From NCBI RefSeq assembly GCF_003268675.1, contig NZ_CP029378.1:6014001-6078000 (forward strand): 64,000 nucleotides of DNA. Reading direction: 5' to 3'. This document shows positions 9,452 to 18,336 of this stretch, one piece after another. The notes below the pieces were generated by a model. It had not been told where the DNA came from. It searched no databases and worked only from the letters and a program-made list of their open reading frames with translations. A program made the translations under genes and the position numbers. The stretch is from Streptomyces bacillaris (lineage in GTDB: Bacteria; Actinomycetota; Actinomycetes; Streptomycetales; Streptomycetaceae). Each line of letters begins with the position of its first letter. Positions within the stretch are counted from its first letter, which is position 1.

Positions 9452-9766
9452 GATCGCCGCCTTCCGGAGAGGAGGGGGGTGGAGAAAAGGCCCTGACTGG
9501 CAGGACAGGGCGATGGGGCCGGTGGGCCCGCGCAGTGAACTGTAAGGCGCTGATCGATGATCGATCAAAGGATTGAAGGCAAAACTTCTCGATACGAAGA
9601 AAAGTGGCATGGGGTGCCTCGAAACAGGGCACGGAGTGACGCGAAAAAGCGCGCAAAAAGGGCGCTGACCTGCACGGAAGAGCAGGTCACACGCCAGATG
9701 ATCGGACGGCCGCAGGCAGCTCGGACAGCCCAGGCAGCTCGCGCGGTTCGGGCGGCCCGGGAGACC
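9452..9766. other. Intergenic region upstream of aceE
   Basis: About 315 bases between the GntR stop and aceE. It holds the aceE promoter and palindrome described at 9539-9568. The part between 9570 and 9766 is AC-rich on the + strand, with no visible gene. Confidence 0.6.
9539..9568 (-). promoter_or_regulatory. aceE promoter with overlapping 17-bp palindrome
   Basis: On the minus strand, TTGATC (9568-9563), an 18-bp spacer and TACAGT (9544-9539) form a good sigma70-type promoter reading into aceE. A perfect palindrome TGATCGA-TGA-TCGATCA (9551-9567) covers the spacer and most of the -35 box, where a repressor would block polymerase. The neighbouring FCD-type GntR gene is the natural candidate. 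This is inferred from position only. Confidence 0.6.
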
Positions 9767-10390
9767 CTAGGCGCGCGGCGCGCAGCCCAGCACGTGGGCC
9801 TTCACCAACGCGCCGATCTGCGGGTCATGGGCGAGGAACGCGTCGACGAGCGCCTGGTGCTCCTCCGCGTACGACTTCTGGACCGTGCCCAGCCAGCGGA
9901 TCGAGAGGGCGGTGAACACCTCGATGCCGAGCCCCTCCCAGGTGTGCAGCAGCACCGCGTTCCCGGCGGCCCGGACCATCTCCCGGTGGAAGCCCACCGT
10001 GTGCCGCACCTGCGCCTCGCCGTCGGCCAGCCGGTCCGCCTCGTACAGCGCCGCCACATGCGGCTCCAGCGCCGAGCAGTCCTCGCCCAGCAGCGGGGCG
10101 GCCAGCTCCGCCGCGATCTGCTCCAGACCTGCCCGTACCGGATAGCTCTCCTCCAGGTCGGCGGCCGTGAGATTGCGGACCCGGACGCCCTTGTTGGGGG
10201 CCGACTCGATCAGCCGCAGCGTCTCCAGCTCGCGCAGCGCCTCCCTGACCGGCGTCTGGCTGACCTCCAGCTCGGTGGCGATCCGGCGCTCCACGATCCG
10301 CTCGCCCGGCTTCCAGCGCCCGCTGACGATCCCCTCCACGATGTGCTCGCGGATCTGTTCGCGCAGCGAGTGGACGACGGGCGGGGTCAT
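9767..10390 (-). CDS. GntR family regulator, FCD (FadR-like) subfamily
   Basis: A 207-residue regulator. The N-terminal winged helix (residues about 8-72) includes LREQIREHIVEGIVSGRWKP and the recognition part ELEVSQTPVREALRELETLR. The all-helical FCD domain follows, with metal-ligand-type residues in SYPVRAGLE, VGFHREMVRAAGN and an EEHQALVDAFLAHD region. FCD regulators usually sense organic acids. Position between aceE and the E2 gene suggests control of the pyruvate/2-oxoglutarate dehydrogenase genes. ATG 10390 has GAAGGAG 6-7 nt upstream. Confidence 0.92.
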   Translation of the reverse strand: MTPPVVHSLREQIREHIVEGIVSGRWKPGERIVERRIATELEVSQTPVREALRELETLRLIESAPNKGVRVRNLTAADLEESYPVRAGLEQIAAELAAPLLGEDCSALEPHVAALYEADRLADGEAQVRHTVGFHREMVRAAGNAVLLHTWEGLGIEVFTALSIRWLGTVQKSYAEEHQALVDAFLAHDPQIGALVKAHVLGCAPRA

Positions 10391-10470
10391 GAGGTGCTCC
10401 TTCGGGGCAGACCGGTGCTGCCTACATCATCACGGTGGCGGTGGCTGCCCGTGGTGTTTAGACAATACGG

Positions 10471-10510
10471 CGGCGCCCCCGCCCGGAAGGTGTTCCGGAC
10501 GGGGGCGCCG
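10471..10510 (-). terminator. Terminator of the E2 gene
   Basis: CGGCGCCCCCG-CCCGGAA pairs with TTCCGG-CGGGGGCGCCG through a GGTG loop with one mismatch, about 29 nt beyond the E2 stop. It separates the E2/lpdA unit from the GntR gene. Confidence 0.75.
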
Positions 10511-10538
10511 CTGGTGAGGCTGGTTACAGCCGGAGCGC

Positions 10539-12356
10539 TCAGAGGCCCAGCTCGACCTCGAACTCACCGGCCTCCAGGATCGCCTTGACCGACGTCAGGT
10601 AGCGGGCGGCGTCCGCGCCGTCCACCAGACGGTGGTCGTAGGAGAGCGAGAGGTACGTCATGTCGCGCACCGCGATGGTCTCGCCGAGGTCCGGGTGGTC
10701 GATGACCACCGGGCGGCGGACCGTGGCGCCGATGCCCAGGATGGCGGCCTGGTTCGGCGGCACGATGACGGTGTCGAAGAGCGCACCGCGCGAGCCGGTG
10801 TTGCTGATGGTGAAGGTGGCACCGGACATGTCGTCCGGGGTCAGCCCGCCACCGCGCGCCTTGCCGGCCAGCTCGGCGGTCTTCTTGGAGATACCGGCGA
10901 TGTTCAGGTCGCCCGCACCCTTGATGACCGGGGTCATCAGACCCTTCTCGGCGTCCACGGCGATGCCGATGTTCTCCGAGTCGAAGTACGTGATGGTGCC
11001 CTCGTCCTCGTTGATCCGGGCGTTGATGACCGGGTGGGCCTTCAGCGCCTGGGCCGCCGCCTTCACGAAGAACGGCATCGGGGACAGCTTGACGCCCTCA
11101 CGGGCGGCGAACGCGGCCTTCGCCTGGTTGCGCAGCTTCATCAGCTTGGTGATGTCGACCTCGACGACCGAGGTCAGCTGAGCCTGCGAGTGCAGCGCCT
11201 TCATCATGTTGTCGCCGATGACCTTGCGCATGCGGGTCATCTTGACCGTCTGACCGCGCAGCGGGGAGGCCTCCAGCTTCGGCGCCTTGGCGGCGGCGGC
11301 CGGAGCGGCGGCGGGCGCCGGGGCAGCGGCGGCGGCCTTGGCGGCCTCCGCGGCGGCGACGACGTCCTGCTTGCGGATACGGCCACCGACGCCGGTGCCC
11401 TTGACCGAGGCCAGGTCCACGTTGTTCTCGGACGCGAGCTTGCGGACCAGCGGCGTGACGTAGGCGCCGTCGTCACCGGAGGGCGCGGCCGGGGCGGCCG
11501 GTGCCGGGGCGACGGGGGCGGGCTGCGCCGGAGCCGGGGCCGGAGCGGCGGGGGCCGCCGGGGCCTGGACCGGAGCCGGAGCGGGCGCCGCCGGAGCCGG
11601 GGCGGGAGCCGCGGGGGCCTCCTGCTTCGGCGCCTCGGCCTTGGGGGCCTCCGCCTTGGGGGCCTCCGCCTTCGGGGCCTCCTGGGCCGGGGCGGCGGGC
11701 TGCGCCGGAGCGGCGGCCGGGGCCGCGCCCGGAGCACCGATGACGGCGAGCTTGGCGCCGACCTCGGCGGTCTCGTCCTCACCGACCACGATCTCCAGCA
11801 GCACACCGGCGACCGGGGCGGGGATCTCGGTGTCGACCTTGTCCGTGGAGACCTCGAGCAGCGGCTCGTCCTCCGCGACCTCCTCGCCGACCTCCTTCAG
11901 CCAGCGGGTGACGGTGCCCTCGGTGACGCTCTCGCCGAGCGCCGGGAGGGTGACGTCGGTGCCCTCGGCGGACGAACCGCCCGTGGTCGCCTCGGCGGTG
12001 GGGGCCTGGGCCGGAGCCTCGGTCTCGGTCGACGGGGCGGTGGGCGCCTCCTCGGCCTGCGGGGCCGGGGTCGAGGCGGGCTCGGCGGCCGGAGCCGCGG
12101 CCTCGGCCGGAGCGCCGGAGCCGTCGTCGATGACGGCCAGCTCGGCGCCGACCTCGACGGTCTCGTCCTCGGCGACCTTGATGGAGGTCAGAACACCGGA
12201 CGCGGGGGCCGGGATCTCGGTGTCGACCTTGTCGGTCGAGACCTCGAGCAACGGCTCGTCGGCCTCGACGCGCTCGCCCTCGGCCTTCAGCCAACGGGTG
12301 ACAGTGCCCTCGGTGACGCTCTCGCCGAGCGCCGGAAGGGTTACGGAAACCGACAT
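10539..12356 (-). CDS. sucB: Dihydrolipoamide acyltransferase (E2) with two lipoyl domains
   Basis: A 605-residue E2 subunit of the 2-oxoacid dehydrogenase complexes. There are two nearly identical lipoyl domains (about 2-76 and 134-207), each with the lipoylated lysine in STDKVDTEIPAP (K43 and K173). They are joined by Ala/Pro/Glu-rich linkers, including four EAPKA-type repeats near 226-247. A peripheral subunit-binding domain lies at about 298-335 (VTPLVRKLASENNVDLASVKG), and the catalytic domain runs to the end with the SYDHRLVDGADA active-site motif. In actinobacteria this E2 is thought to serve both pyruvate and 2-oxoglutarate dehydrogenase. ATG 12356 is preceded by AAGGAG. It follows lpdA by 62 bp, probably as one transcript. 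Confidence 0.95.
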   Translation of the reverse strand: MSVSVTLPALGESVTEGTVTRWLKAEGERVEADEPLLEVSTDKVDTEIPAPASGVLTSIKVAEDETVEVGAELAVIDDGSGAPAEAAAPAAEPASTPAPQAEEAPTAPSTETEAPAQAPTAEATTGGSSAEGTDVTLPALGESVTEGTVTRWLKEVGEEVAEDEPLLEVSTDKVDTEIPAPVAGVLLEIVVGEDETAEVGAKLAVIGAPGAAPAAAPAQPAAPAQEAPKAEAPKAEAPKAEAPKQEAPAAPAPAPAAPAPAPVQAPAAPAAPAPAPAQPAPVAPAPAAPAAPSGDDGAYVTPLVRKLASENNVDLASVKGTGVGGRIRKQDVVAAAEAAKAAAAAPAPAAAPAAAAKAPKLEASPLRGQTVKMTRMRKVIGDNMMKALHSQAQLTSVVEVDITKLMKLRNQAKAAFAAREGVKLSPMPFFVKAAAQALKAHPVINARINEDEGTITYFDSENIGIAVDAEKGLMTPVIKGAGDLNIAGISKKTAELAGKARGGGLTPDDMSGATFTISNTGSRGALFDTVIVPPNQAAILGIGATVRRPVVIDHPDLGETIAVRDMTYLSLSYDHRLVDGADAARYLTSVKAILEAGEFEVELGL

Positions 12357-12418
12357 GGTTTCAGTTGCTCCTTACGAAAATGCGGAAGTGGTCGGTCGTC
12401 GCGCCCGGAACGGGGGGA

Positions 12419-13807
12419 TCAGTCGTGGGCGTGGAGGGGCTTGCCGGCCAGCGCCAGGTGCGCCTCGCCCATCGCCTCGTTCTGCGTCGGGTGGGCGTGG
12501 ATGAGCTGGGCGACCTCGGCGGGCAGCGCCTCCCAGTTGTAGATCAGCTGGGCTTCGCCGACCTGCTCGCCCATGCGGTCGCCCACCATGTGGACGCCGA
12601 CCACGGCACCGTCCTTGACCTGGACGAGCTTGATCTCGCCCGCGGTCTTCAGGATCTTGCTCTTGCCGTTGCCCGCGAGGTTGTACTTGAGGGCGACGAC
12701 CTTGTCCGCACCGTAGATCTCCTTGGCCTTGGCCTCGGTGATGCCGACGGAGGCGACCTCGGGGTGGCAGTACGTCACCCGGGGCACGCCGTCGTAGTCG
12801 ATCGGGACGGTCTTGAGGCCGGCCAGCCGCTCCGCCACGAGGATGCCCTCGGCGAAGCCGACGTGGGCCAGCTGGAGGGTCGGGACGAGGTCGCCCACGG
12901 CCGAGATGGTCGGCACGTTGGTCTGCATGTACTCGTCGACCAGGACATAGCCGCGGTCCATCGCGACGCCCTGCTCCTCGTAGCCCAGGCCCTGCGAGAC
13001 CGGGCCGCGGCCGATCGCGACGAGGAGGATCTCCGCCTCGAAGGTCTTGCCGTCGGCCAGGGTCACGCGGACGCCGTCCTGCGTGTACTCGGCCTTCTCG
13101 AAGAACGTACCGAGGTTGAACTTGATGCCGCGCTTGCGGAACGCGCGCTCAAGAAGCTTCGAGCTGTTCTCGTCCTCGACCGGGACGAGGTGCTTCAGGC
13201 CCTCGACGATCGTGACCTCGGTGCCGAAGGACTTCCACGCCGAGGCGAACTCGACGCCGATGACGCCGCCGCCGAGCACGATGGCCGACTTCGGGACGCG
13301 GTCCAGCTTCAGCGCGTGGTCCGAGGAGATGATCCGGTTGCCGTCGATCTCCAGGCCCGGCAGCGACTTCGGCACGGAGCCGGTCGCCAGCAGCACGTGG
13401 CGGCCCTGGATGCGCTGGCCGTTCACGTCCACCGAGGTGGGGGAGGAGAGCTTGCCCTCACCCTCGATGTAGTGGACCTTGCGGGAGGCGACGAGACCCT
13501 GCAGACCCTTGTACAGGCCCGAGATCACATCGTCCTTGTACTTGTTGACGGCCTCCATGTCGATGCCCTCGAAGGTGGCCTTCACGCCGAACTGGGCCGA
13601 CTCGCGGGCCTGGTCCGCGATCTCGCCCGCGTGCAGCAGCGCCTTCGTGGGGATGCAGCCGTTGTGCAGGCAGGTGCCGCCGACCTTGCCCTTCTCGATC
13701 AGGGCGACGTCCAGGCCCAGCTGCGCTCCGCGCAGGGCCGCGGCGTAACCGCCACTGCCACCGCCGAGGATCACTAGGTCGAAAACGGTGCTGGCGTCGT
13801 TCGCCAC
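12419..13807 (-). CDS. lpdA: Dihydrolipoyl dehydrogenase (E3)
   Basis: A 462-residue flavoprotein disulfide reductase that reoxidises dihydrolipoamide on E2. FAD loop LVILGGGSGGYAAAL is near residues 11-25. The redox-active cysteines are C46 and C51 in GGTCLHNGCIPTK, the NAD loop is AIVLGGGVIGVEFASAW, and the second FAD motif is TISAVGDL. The C-terminal catalytic His-Glu pair is in HAHPTQNEAMGEA (H439, E444). GTG 13807 is chosen because GGAGG lies 7 nt upstream; an ATG further up adds only six residues. It is the first gene of the lpdA-E2 unit. Confidence 0.97.
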   Translation of the reverse strand: MANDASTVFDLVILGGGSGGYAAALRGAQLGLDVALIEKGKVGGTCLHNGCIPTKALLHAGEIADQARESAQFGVKATFEGIDMEAVNKYKDDVISGLYKGLQGLVASRKVHYIEGEGKLSSPTSVDVNGQRIQGRHVLLATGSVPKSLPGLEIDGNRIISSDHALKLDRVPKSAIVLGGGVIGVEFASAWKSFGTEVTIVEGLKHLVPVEDENSSKLLERAFRKRGIKFNLGTFFEKAEYTQDGVRVTLADGKTFEAEILLVAIGRGPVSQGLGYEEQGVAMDRGYVLVDEYMQTNVPTISAVGDLVPTLQLAHVGFAEGILVAERLAGLKTVPIDYDGVPRVTYCHPEVASVGITEAKAKEIYGADKVVALKYNLAGNGKSKILKTAGEIKLVQVKDGAVVGVHMVGDRMGEQVGEAQLIYNWEALPAEVAQLIHAHPTQNEAMGEAHLALAGKPLHAHD

Positions 13808-14151
13808 GTCACGTCCTCCATGCATGTGCGCCGTACGCCGGGCCCCGTCGCTGGGGTGTGACCGGCCGGTCGGCTGGTGTTCGGCCGCTTTTGTCTTCGG
13901 CCCTGTGGTGGGGGCCCTGTCCTGCCGAGAACCCATCTTCGCACTTGTCGACGGTGAGCGGGACGCGGGGCCCGGGTCCGGGACGGATGATCGTCCGTTC
14001 CGGAGGGTTACTGCTGCGTAGTTACCTACGGATTCGGCCGGTGTTCATCGAGAGCGAAACCCGGCCGTCCTCCGTCACCTTCCTTGCCGCTTCCGCTGCG
14101 ACAACACGTACGGCCCCGGACCTATGCCCGGGGCCGTACATGACTGATCAC
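13808..14151. other. Intergenic region between pepA and lpdA
   Basis: About 340 bases between the pepA stop and the lpdA start, both on the minus strand. The pepA terminator is at 14108-14139. The rest should hold the lpdA promoter, but I could not pick a convincing -35/-10 pair. No gene is visible. Confidence 0.55.
14108..14139 (-). terminator. Terminator of pepA
   Basis: GTACGGCCCCGG (14108-14119) pairs perfectly with CCGGGGCCGTAC (14128-14139), 12 bp with an 8-nt loop, starting 13 nt after the pepA stop. Confidence 0.8.
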
Positions 14152-15711
14152 TCAGCCCAGGTCGCCGTCGGCGGTGCGCTCGGCCAGCCTGACCAGGGTG
14201 CGGACCGCGGAGCCGGTGCCGCCCTTGGGCGTGTAGCCGTACGGGGCGCCCTCGTGGAAGGCCGGGCCCGCGATGTCCAGGTGGGCCCAGGCGATGCCCT
14301 CGCCCACGAACTCCTTCAGGAAGAGACCGGCGACCAGACCGCCGCCCATCCGCTCGCCCATGTTGGCGATGTCGGCGGTGGGGGAGTCCATGCCCTTGCG
14401 CAGGTCGGCCGGGAGCGGCATCGGCCAGGAGGCCTCGCCGACCTCCTCCGCGATCTCGTGGATCGAGGTACGGAAGGCGTCGTCGTTGGCCATGATGCCG
14501 AAGGTGCGGTTGCCGAGCGCCAGGACCATCGCACCGGTCAGGGTCGCCACGTCGACGATCGCGTCCGGCTTCTCCTCCGAGGCGCGGGTCAGCGCGTCGG
14601 CCAGGACGAGCCGGCCCTCGGCGTCGGTGTTGAGGACCTCGACGGTCTTGCCGCTGTACATGCGCAGCACGTCACCGGGGCGGGTGGCGTTGCCGGAGGG
14701 CATGTTCTCGGCCAGCGCCAGCCAGCCGGTGACGTTGACCTTCAGCCCCAGGCGGGCGGCCGCGACGACGGCGGCGAACACGGCGGCGGCACCGCTCATG
14801 TCGCACTTCATCGTCTCGTTGTGGCCGGCCGGCTTGAGCGAGATGCCGCCCGAGTCGTAGGTGATGCCCTTGCCGACGAGGGCGAGGGTCTTCTCCGCCT
14901 TGGGGTGGGTGTAGGCCAGCTTCACCAGGCGCGGGCCGTGGGTGGAGCCCTGGCCGACGCCCAGGAGACCGCCGAAGCCGCCCTTGACGAGGGCCTTCTC
15001 GTCGAGCACCTGCACCTTGATGCCGTGCTCCTTGCCCGCGGCGGTGGCCACGGCGGCGAAGGACTCGGGGTACAGGTCGTTCGGCGGGGTGTTGATCAGG
15101 TCGCGGGCGCGGTTGATCTCCTCGGCCAGGGCGAGGGCGCGCTCGACGGCCGCCTTGTACGCCTTGTCGCGCGGCTTGGCGCCGACGAGGGCGATCTCGG
15201 CGAGCGGGAGCTTCGGGCCGCTGTCCTTGGCCTTGGCGTCCTTGGGGGCGAGCTTGTTCTCGCCGCCCTGGTAGGCGGTGAAGGCGTACGAGCCGAGCAG
15301 GGCGCCCTCCGCGACGGCCGCGGCGTCCTCGACGGAGGCGGCGGGCAGCGCGAAGCCGGCCTTCTTGGAACCGGCCAGCGCACGGGCGGCGGTGCCCGCG
15401 GCACGGCGCAGCGCCTCGGCGTCGTACGCGTCCTCCTTGTCCGGGACCGGGCCGAGCCCGACCGCGACGACGACCGGGACCTTGAGGCCGGACGGCGCGG
15501 GCAGCTTGGTCAGTTCGCCCTCGGCTCCCACGGCCCCCAGGGTCGCGAGAACGGAGGCGAGCTTTCCGTCGAACGCCTTGTCCACGGCCTCGGCGCCCGG
15601 CGCGAGGACCAGGTTCCCCGACTTGGAGCCGACGCCCTTCGCGACGCCGACGACGAGTGCGTCGGCGCGCAGCGTCGCCGCACCGGCAGTGCTGAGAGTG
15701 AGAGCAGTCAC
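14152..15711 (-). CDS. pepA: Leucyl aminopeptidase (M17)
   Basis: A 519-residue cytosolic M17 aminopeptidase that removes N-terminal residues from peptides using two metal ions. The family signature NTDAEGRLVLADAL is present, together with LVGKGITYDSGGISLKP (metal-binding Lys/Asp), MKCDMSGAAAVFAA, and GWLALAENMPSGNATRPGDV. The N-terminal domain is more variable, as usual. GTG 15711 begins VTALTLSTAGAATLRADALV, the typical start; a purine-rich stretch lies further upstream. Downstream it is closed by a strong terminator. It lies next to the 2-oxoacid dehydrogenase genes and cobS. Confidence 0.96.
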   Translation of the reverse strand: MTALTLSTAGAATLRADALVVGVAKGVGSKSGNLVLAPGAEAVDKAFDGKLASVLATLGAVGAEGELTKLPAPSGLKVPVVVAVGLGPVPDKEDAYDAEALRRAAGTAARALAGSKKAGFALPAASVEDAAAVAEGALLGSYAFTAYQGGENKLAPKDAKAKDSGPKLPLAEIALVGAKPRDKAYKAAVERALALAEEINRARDLINTPPNDLYPESFAAVATAAGKEHGIKVQVLDEKALVKGGFGGLLGVGQGSTHGPRLVKLAYTHPKAEKTLALVGKGITYDSGGISLKPAGHNETMKCDMSGAAAVFAAVVAAARLGLKVNVTGWLALAENMPSGNATRPGDVLRMYSGKTVEVLNTDAEGRLVLADALTRASEEKPDAIVDVATLTGAMVLALGNRTFGIMANDDAFRTSIHEIAEEVGEASWPMPLPADLRKGMDSPTADIANMGERMGGGLVAGLFLKEFVGEGIAWAHLDIAGPAFHEGAPYGYTPKGGTGSAVRTLVRLAERTADGDLG

Positions 15712-15871
15712 GGTGGTGAAATCTCGCTTCCGTTGAGTTCCTGTTCGGCCGAGGGGTGGGGCGACCGTGCCCGGCGCATCGTAGACGTCTGTGCGACGTG
15801 CCGTGAACGAGCCTACGCGCGCCGTTCGCCCGGGGTTACGGCGGCGGGCGGTTCCCGACCGGTAAGGCGGT

Positions 15872-15895
15872 CGGTTCCGGCCGGACAGGGAACCG
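15872..15895 (-). terminator. Possible terminator after cobS
   Basis: CGGTTCC (15872-15878) and GGAACCG (15889-15895) form a 7-bp stem about 80 nt past the cobS stop, followed on the minus strand by GC-rich sequence. It is weaker than the others in the window and could be chance. Confidence 0.35.
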
Positions 15896-15974
15896 TTTTC
15901 CGCCGGTACGCCGGCGGGCCCGCGAGCCTTCACGGCGTCGGGACCGGGGCAGGGCGCGCGACCCTTCCACGGCG

Positions 15975-16760
15975 TCAGCGCCCGAGTGCCAGCGCCACCA
16001 GGGCCGCTGTCGCCGCCGTCTCCGCCACCCCGCCGAACACGTCCCCGGTCACCCCGCCGAACCGCCGCACGCAGTGGCGCAACAGGAGTTCGGCGGCGGC
16101 CAGGGCGGCCACCACCGCGAGGGCGTGGTGCAGTGCCCCGTACGGGCCGAACACCGCGCCCGCCGCCGCGCACAGGGCCACCGTCACCGCCGCCACGGCC
16201 ACCGCCCGCCCCACCGGGACCGTGCCCGCCACCACCGCGCCGAGCCCCTCCGGCCGGGCCGCCGGGACCCCCTGACGGGACGCCAGGGTGAGCGCCAGCC
16301 GGGCGGCGACGGCCGCCACGACGGCCCCGAGCGCGCCGTGCGCCCAGCCCTCCTCCCCGTACAGCTGGAAGAGGACCGCGACCTGGGCCAGCAGGACCAG
16401 GAGCAGGGTGATGACACCGAACGGCCCAATGTCGGACTGCTTCATGATCCGCAGCGCGTCCTCGGCCGGCTTCCCGCTGCCCAGTCCGTCCGCCGTGTCC
16501 GCGAGGCCGTCCAGGTGCAGCCCCCGGGTGAGCGCGGCGGGCACCGCGACGGAGGCGACCGCGGCGAGCAGCGGCCCCGACCCGGCCAGCAGCGACAGCG
16601 CGCCGAGCGCGGCGGCGAGCAGTCCGACGACGAGCCCGGCGAGCGGGGCGCAGAGCATGCCGCTCCGGGCGGTTGCGCGGTCCCAATGGGTCACGCGGAC
16701 GGGCAGCACGGTGAGGGTGCCGAAGGCGAAACGCAGGCCATGGCCGTTCAGGGAGGTCAC
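15975..16760 (-). CDS. cobS: Adenosylcobinamide-GDP ribazoletransferase (cobalamin synthase)
   Basis: A 261-residue polytopic membrane enzyme that joins alpha-ribazole to adenosylcobinamide-GDP, the last step of the B12 nucleotide loop. Family motifs are FAFGTLTVLPVR near the N-terminus, the Asp-rich LTRGLHLDGLADTADGLG (about residues 78-95, likely Mg2+ binding) and MKQSDIGPFGVITL. Several Ala/Leu/Val membrane segments follow. Its partners cobT and the CobU fusion are on the same strand at 20-23 kb. The intervening membrane genes make a single transcript unlikely. GTG 16760 has GGGAGG immediately upstream but very close; internal alternatives are not better. Confidence 0.93.
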   Translation of the reverse strand: MTSLNGHGLRFAFGTLTVLPVRVTHWDRATARSGMLCAPLAGLVVGLLAAALGALSLLAGSGPLLAAVASVAVPAALTRGLHLDGLADTADGLGSGKPAEDALRIMKQSDIGPFGVITLLLVLLAQVAVLFQLYGEEGWAHGALGAVVAAVAARLALTLASRQGVPAARPEGLGAVVAGTVPVGRAVAVAAVTVALCAAAGAVFGPYGALHHALAVVAALAAAELLLRHCVRRFGGVTGDVFGGVAETAATAALVALALGR

Positions 16761-16849
16761 CGCGGGCAGGCTAGCCGCTCCCGCCGCCCGATAGATTGGC
16801 GTGAAACGTGCTGGAAGTGGTGAACCGGCAGAAATCGGGAGCGGGTGGC

Positions 16850-17614
16850 ATGGGTAACTGGTGGCACACCAACATCGCCGAGCCGGGCAAGCTCCCCCTG
16901 CTCCTCGCGCTGGCCGCCTTCGTCCTGACCTTCGCGATCACGCGCACGATCACGCGGATGATCCGTGCGGGGAAGGGCCCGTTCCGCAACATCACCCCCG
17001 GCGGGCTGCACATCCACCATGTGGTGCCCGGTGTCGTGCTGACGGTGGTCGGCGGCTTCGGCGCGGTGGCGACCGGGCGGCACGGGGTGGCCGCCGGGCT
17101 CTGCGCGGTGATCTTCGGGGTCGGGGCCGGTCTGGTGCTGGACGAGTTCGCGCTGATCCTCCACCTGGACGACGTCTACTGGACCGAGGAGGGCCGCCAG
17201 AGCGTGGAGGTGGTCGTGCTGACCGCCTCGCTGGTGGTGCTGGTCCTGGCGGGATTCTCCCCGCTCGGTGTCGACGACGTGACGGACGAGGAGCAGCAGA
17301 GCAGGCTCGGCGTCATCACCACGTACGTGATCAACTTCTGCTTCGTCCTGATCACGCTGTTCAAGGGCAAGACCCGGATGGCGGTGGTGGGCACCCTCGT
17401 CCCGTTCGTCGCGCTGGTCGGCGCGCTCCGGCTGGCCCGTCCCACCTCGCCCTGGGCCAGGCGGTTCTACCGCAACCGCCACCGCGCCCGCTCCAAGGCG
17501 GTGCTGCGCGCCTACCACCACGACGTGCGGTGGGCGGGCCCGCGCCGGAAGTTTCAGGACCTCATCGGTGGCGCCCCGGACCGCGCCCCGCTGCCACCGG
17601 CCCGCAAGCCCTGA
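16850..17614 (+). CDS. Integral membrane protein of unknown function
   Basis: A 254-residue protein with about five hydrophobic segments (residues about 13-30, 55-75, 80-100, 120-140, 160-210) and a charged C-terminal tail rich in Arg. Notable conserved-looking stretches are NITPGGLHIHHVVPGVVL and LILHLDDVYWTEEGRQSVE, whose clustered His, Asp and Glu residues near membrane edges could bind a metal. I do not recognise a characterised family. ATG 16850 follows GGGAGCGGGTGG; an upstream GTG at 16808 would add 14 residues. The last 61 bases overlap the 3' end of the rhomboid-like gene on the opposite strand. Confidence 0.8.
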   Translation: MGNWWHTNIAEPGKLPLLLALAAFVLTFAITRTITRMIRAGKGPFRNITPGGLHIHHVVPGVVLTVVGGFGAVATGRHGVAAGLCAVIFGVGAGLVLDEFALILHLDDVYWTEEGRQSVEVVVLTASLVVLVLAGFSPLGVDDVTDEEQQSRLGVITTYVINFCFVLITLFKGKTRMAVVGTLVPFVALVGALRLARPTSPWARRFYRNRHRARSKAVLRAYHHDVRWAGPRRKFQDLIGGAPDRAPLPPARKP

Positions 17615-18336
17615 TCCCGGCCTGCCCGCCGCCGCCCGAGCCACTCCCGTACGGCACAGATCACCAGGACCGCGGCGATGGAGGCCAGATGCTCCCGGCC
17701 CGCCAGGTTGTCCTTGACCAGGACCTCCACGACCATCGCGACGATCACCAGCGCCCCGGTGAACCAGGCCCGTCGGGCATGGCAGACGTACACCGCGAGC
17801 CCCACCACCGCCGCCGACGGCCCGGTGTCCACCACCTGCGCGTCCGAGGCCGGCAGCCCCAGGAACGCGTCCGGGCCGAGCGCGATGCCGACCCGGGCGT
17901 ACAGCGTCCCCGCGAGCGTGGCGACGTACGCGATCACCAGCGTCCGCCACCGCCCCAGGCACACCTCCGCGATGCCGAACACCAGCAGGATCTGCGCCAG
18001 CGCACCCCACACCGGCAGATCGAGCGCGGGGACGAAGAGCGAGAGAGGCGTACGCAGCAGAGCCAGCCACACCGGGTCCTCGGCCCGCACCGCCCCGAGG
18101 GCTTGCACGGGGCCGTGGCCCCACGCCTGGTTCTGGATCAGCTGGACGGTCGCGGTCAGCGTCACCGCCGTAAGGGTCAGCGCGAGCGCCCGCACACCGC
18201 GCTCACGGAGCCCGTTCCGTACGGTGGTGAAGAGCGGGCCCCACTCGCGCAGCGCGGCCCGGCGGAGCGCGGGGAAGCGGCCCGTCCGCGCTCCGGAGCG
18301 GCCCGTCCCGGGGCTGCTCGTCCGGGTGGCGCTCAT
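17554..18336 (-). CDS. Rhomboid-like membrane protein
   Basis: A 260-residue membrane protein with about six hydrophobic segments after an Arg-rich cytosolic N-terminus. It resembles the rhomboid-like family found beside MprF-type genes in Streptomyces. The expected catalytic GxSG is replaced by DTGPSAAVVG, and a possible partner His lies in REHLASIAAVL, so protease activity is uncertain. Its ATG overlaps the stop of the upstream gene (ATGA at 18333-18336), indicating translational coupling. The function may concern membrane proteins or phospholipids together with that neighbour. Confidence 0.75.
   Translation of the reverse strand: MSATRTSSPGTGRSGARTGRFPALRRAALREWGPLFTTVRNGLRERGVRALALTLTAVTLTATVQLIQNQAWGHGPVQALGAVRAEDPVWLALLRTPLSLFVPALDLPVWGALAQILLVFGIAEVCLGRWRTLVIAYVATLAGTLYARVGIALGPDAFLGLPASDAQVVDTGPSAAVVGLAVYVCHARRAWFTGALVIVAMVVEVLVKDNLAGREHLASIAAVLVICAVREWLGRRRAGRDQGLRAGGSGARSGAPPMRS

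Noticed and set aside
6470..9496. A long open frame (about 1000 codons) on the + strand opposite aceE
   Set aside because: It is the mirror of a GC-rich gene. The minus strand encodes a full AceE with all motifs, and the + strand product is Val/Gly/Arg/His-rich without family features.
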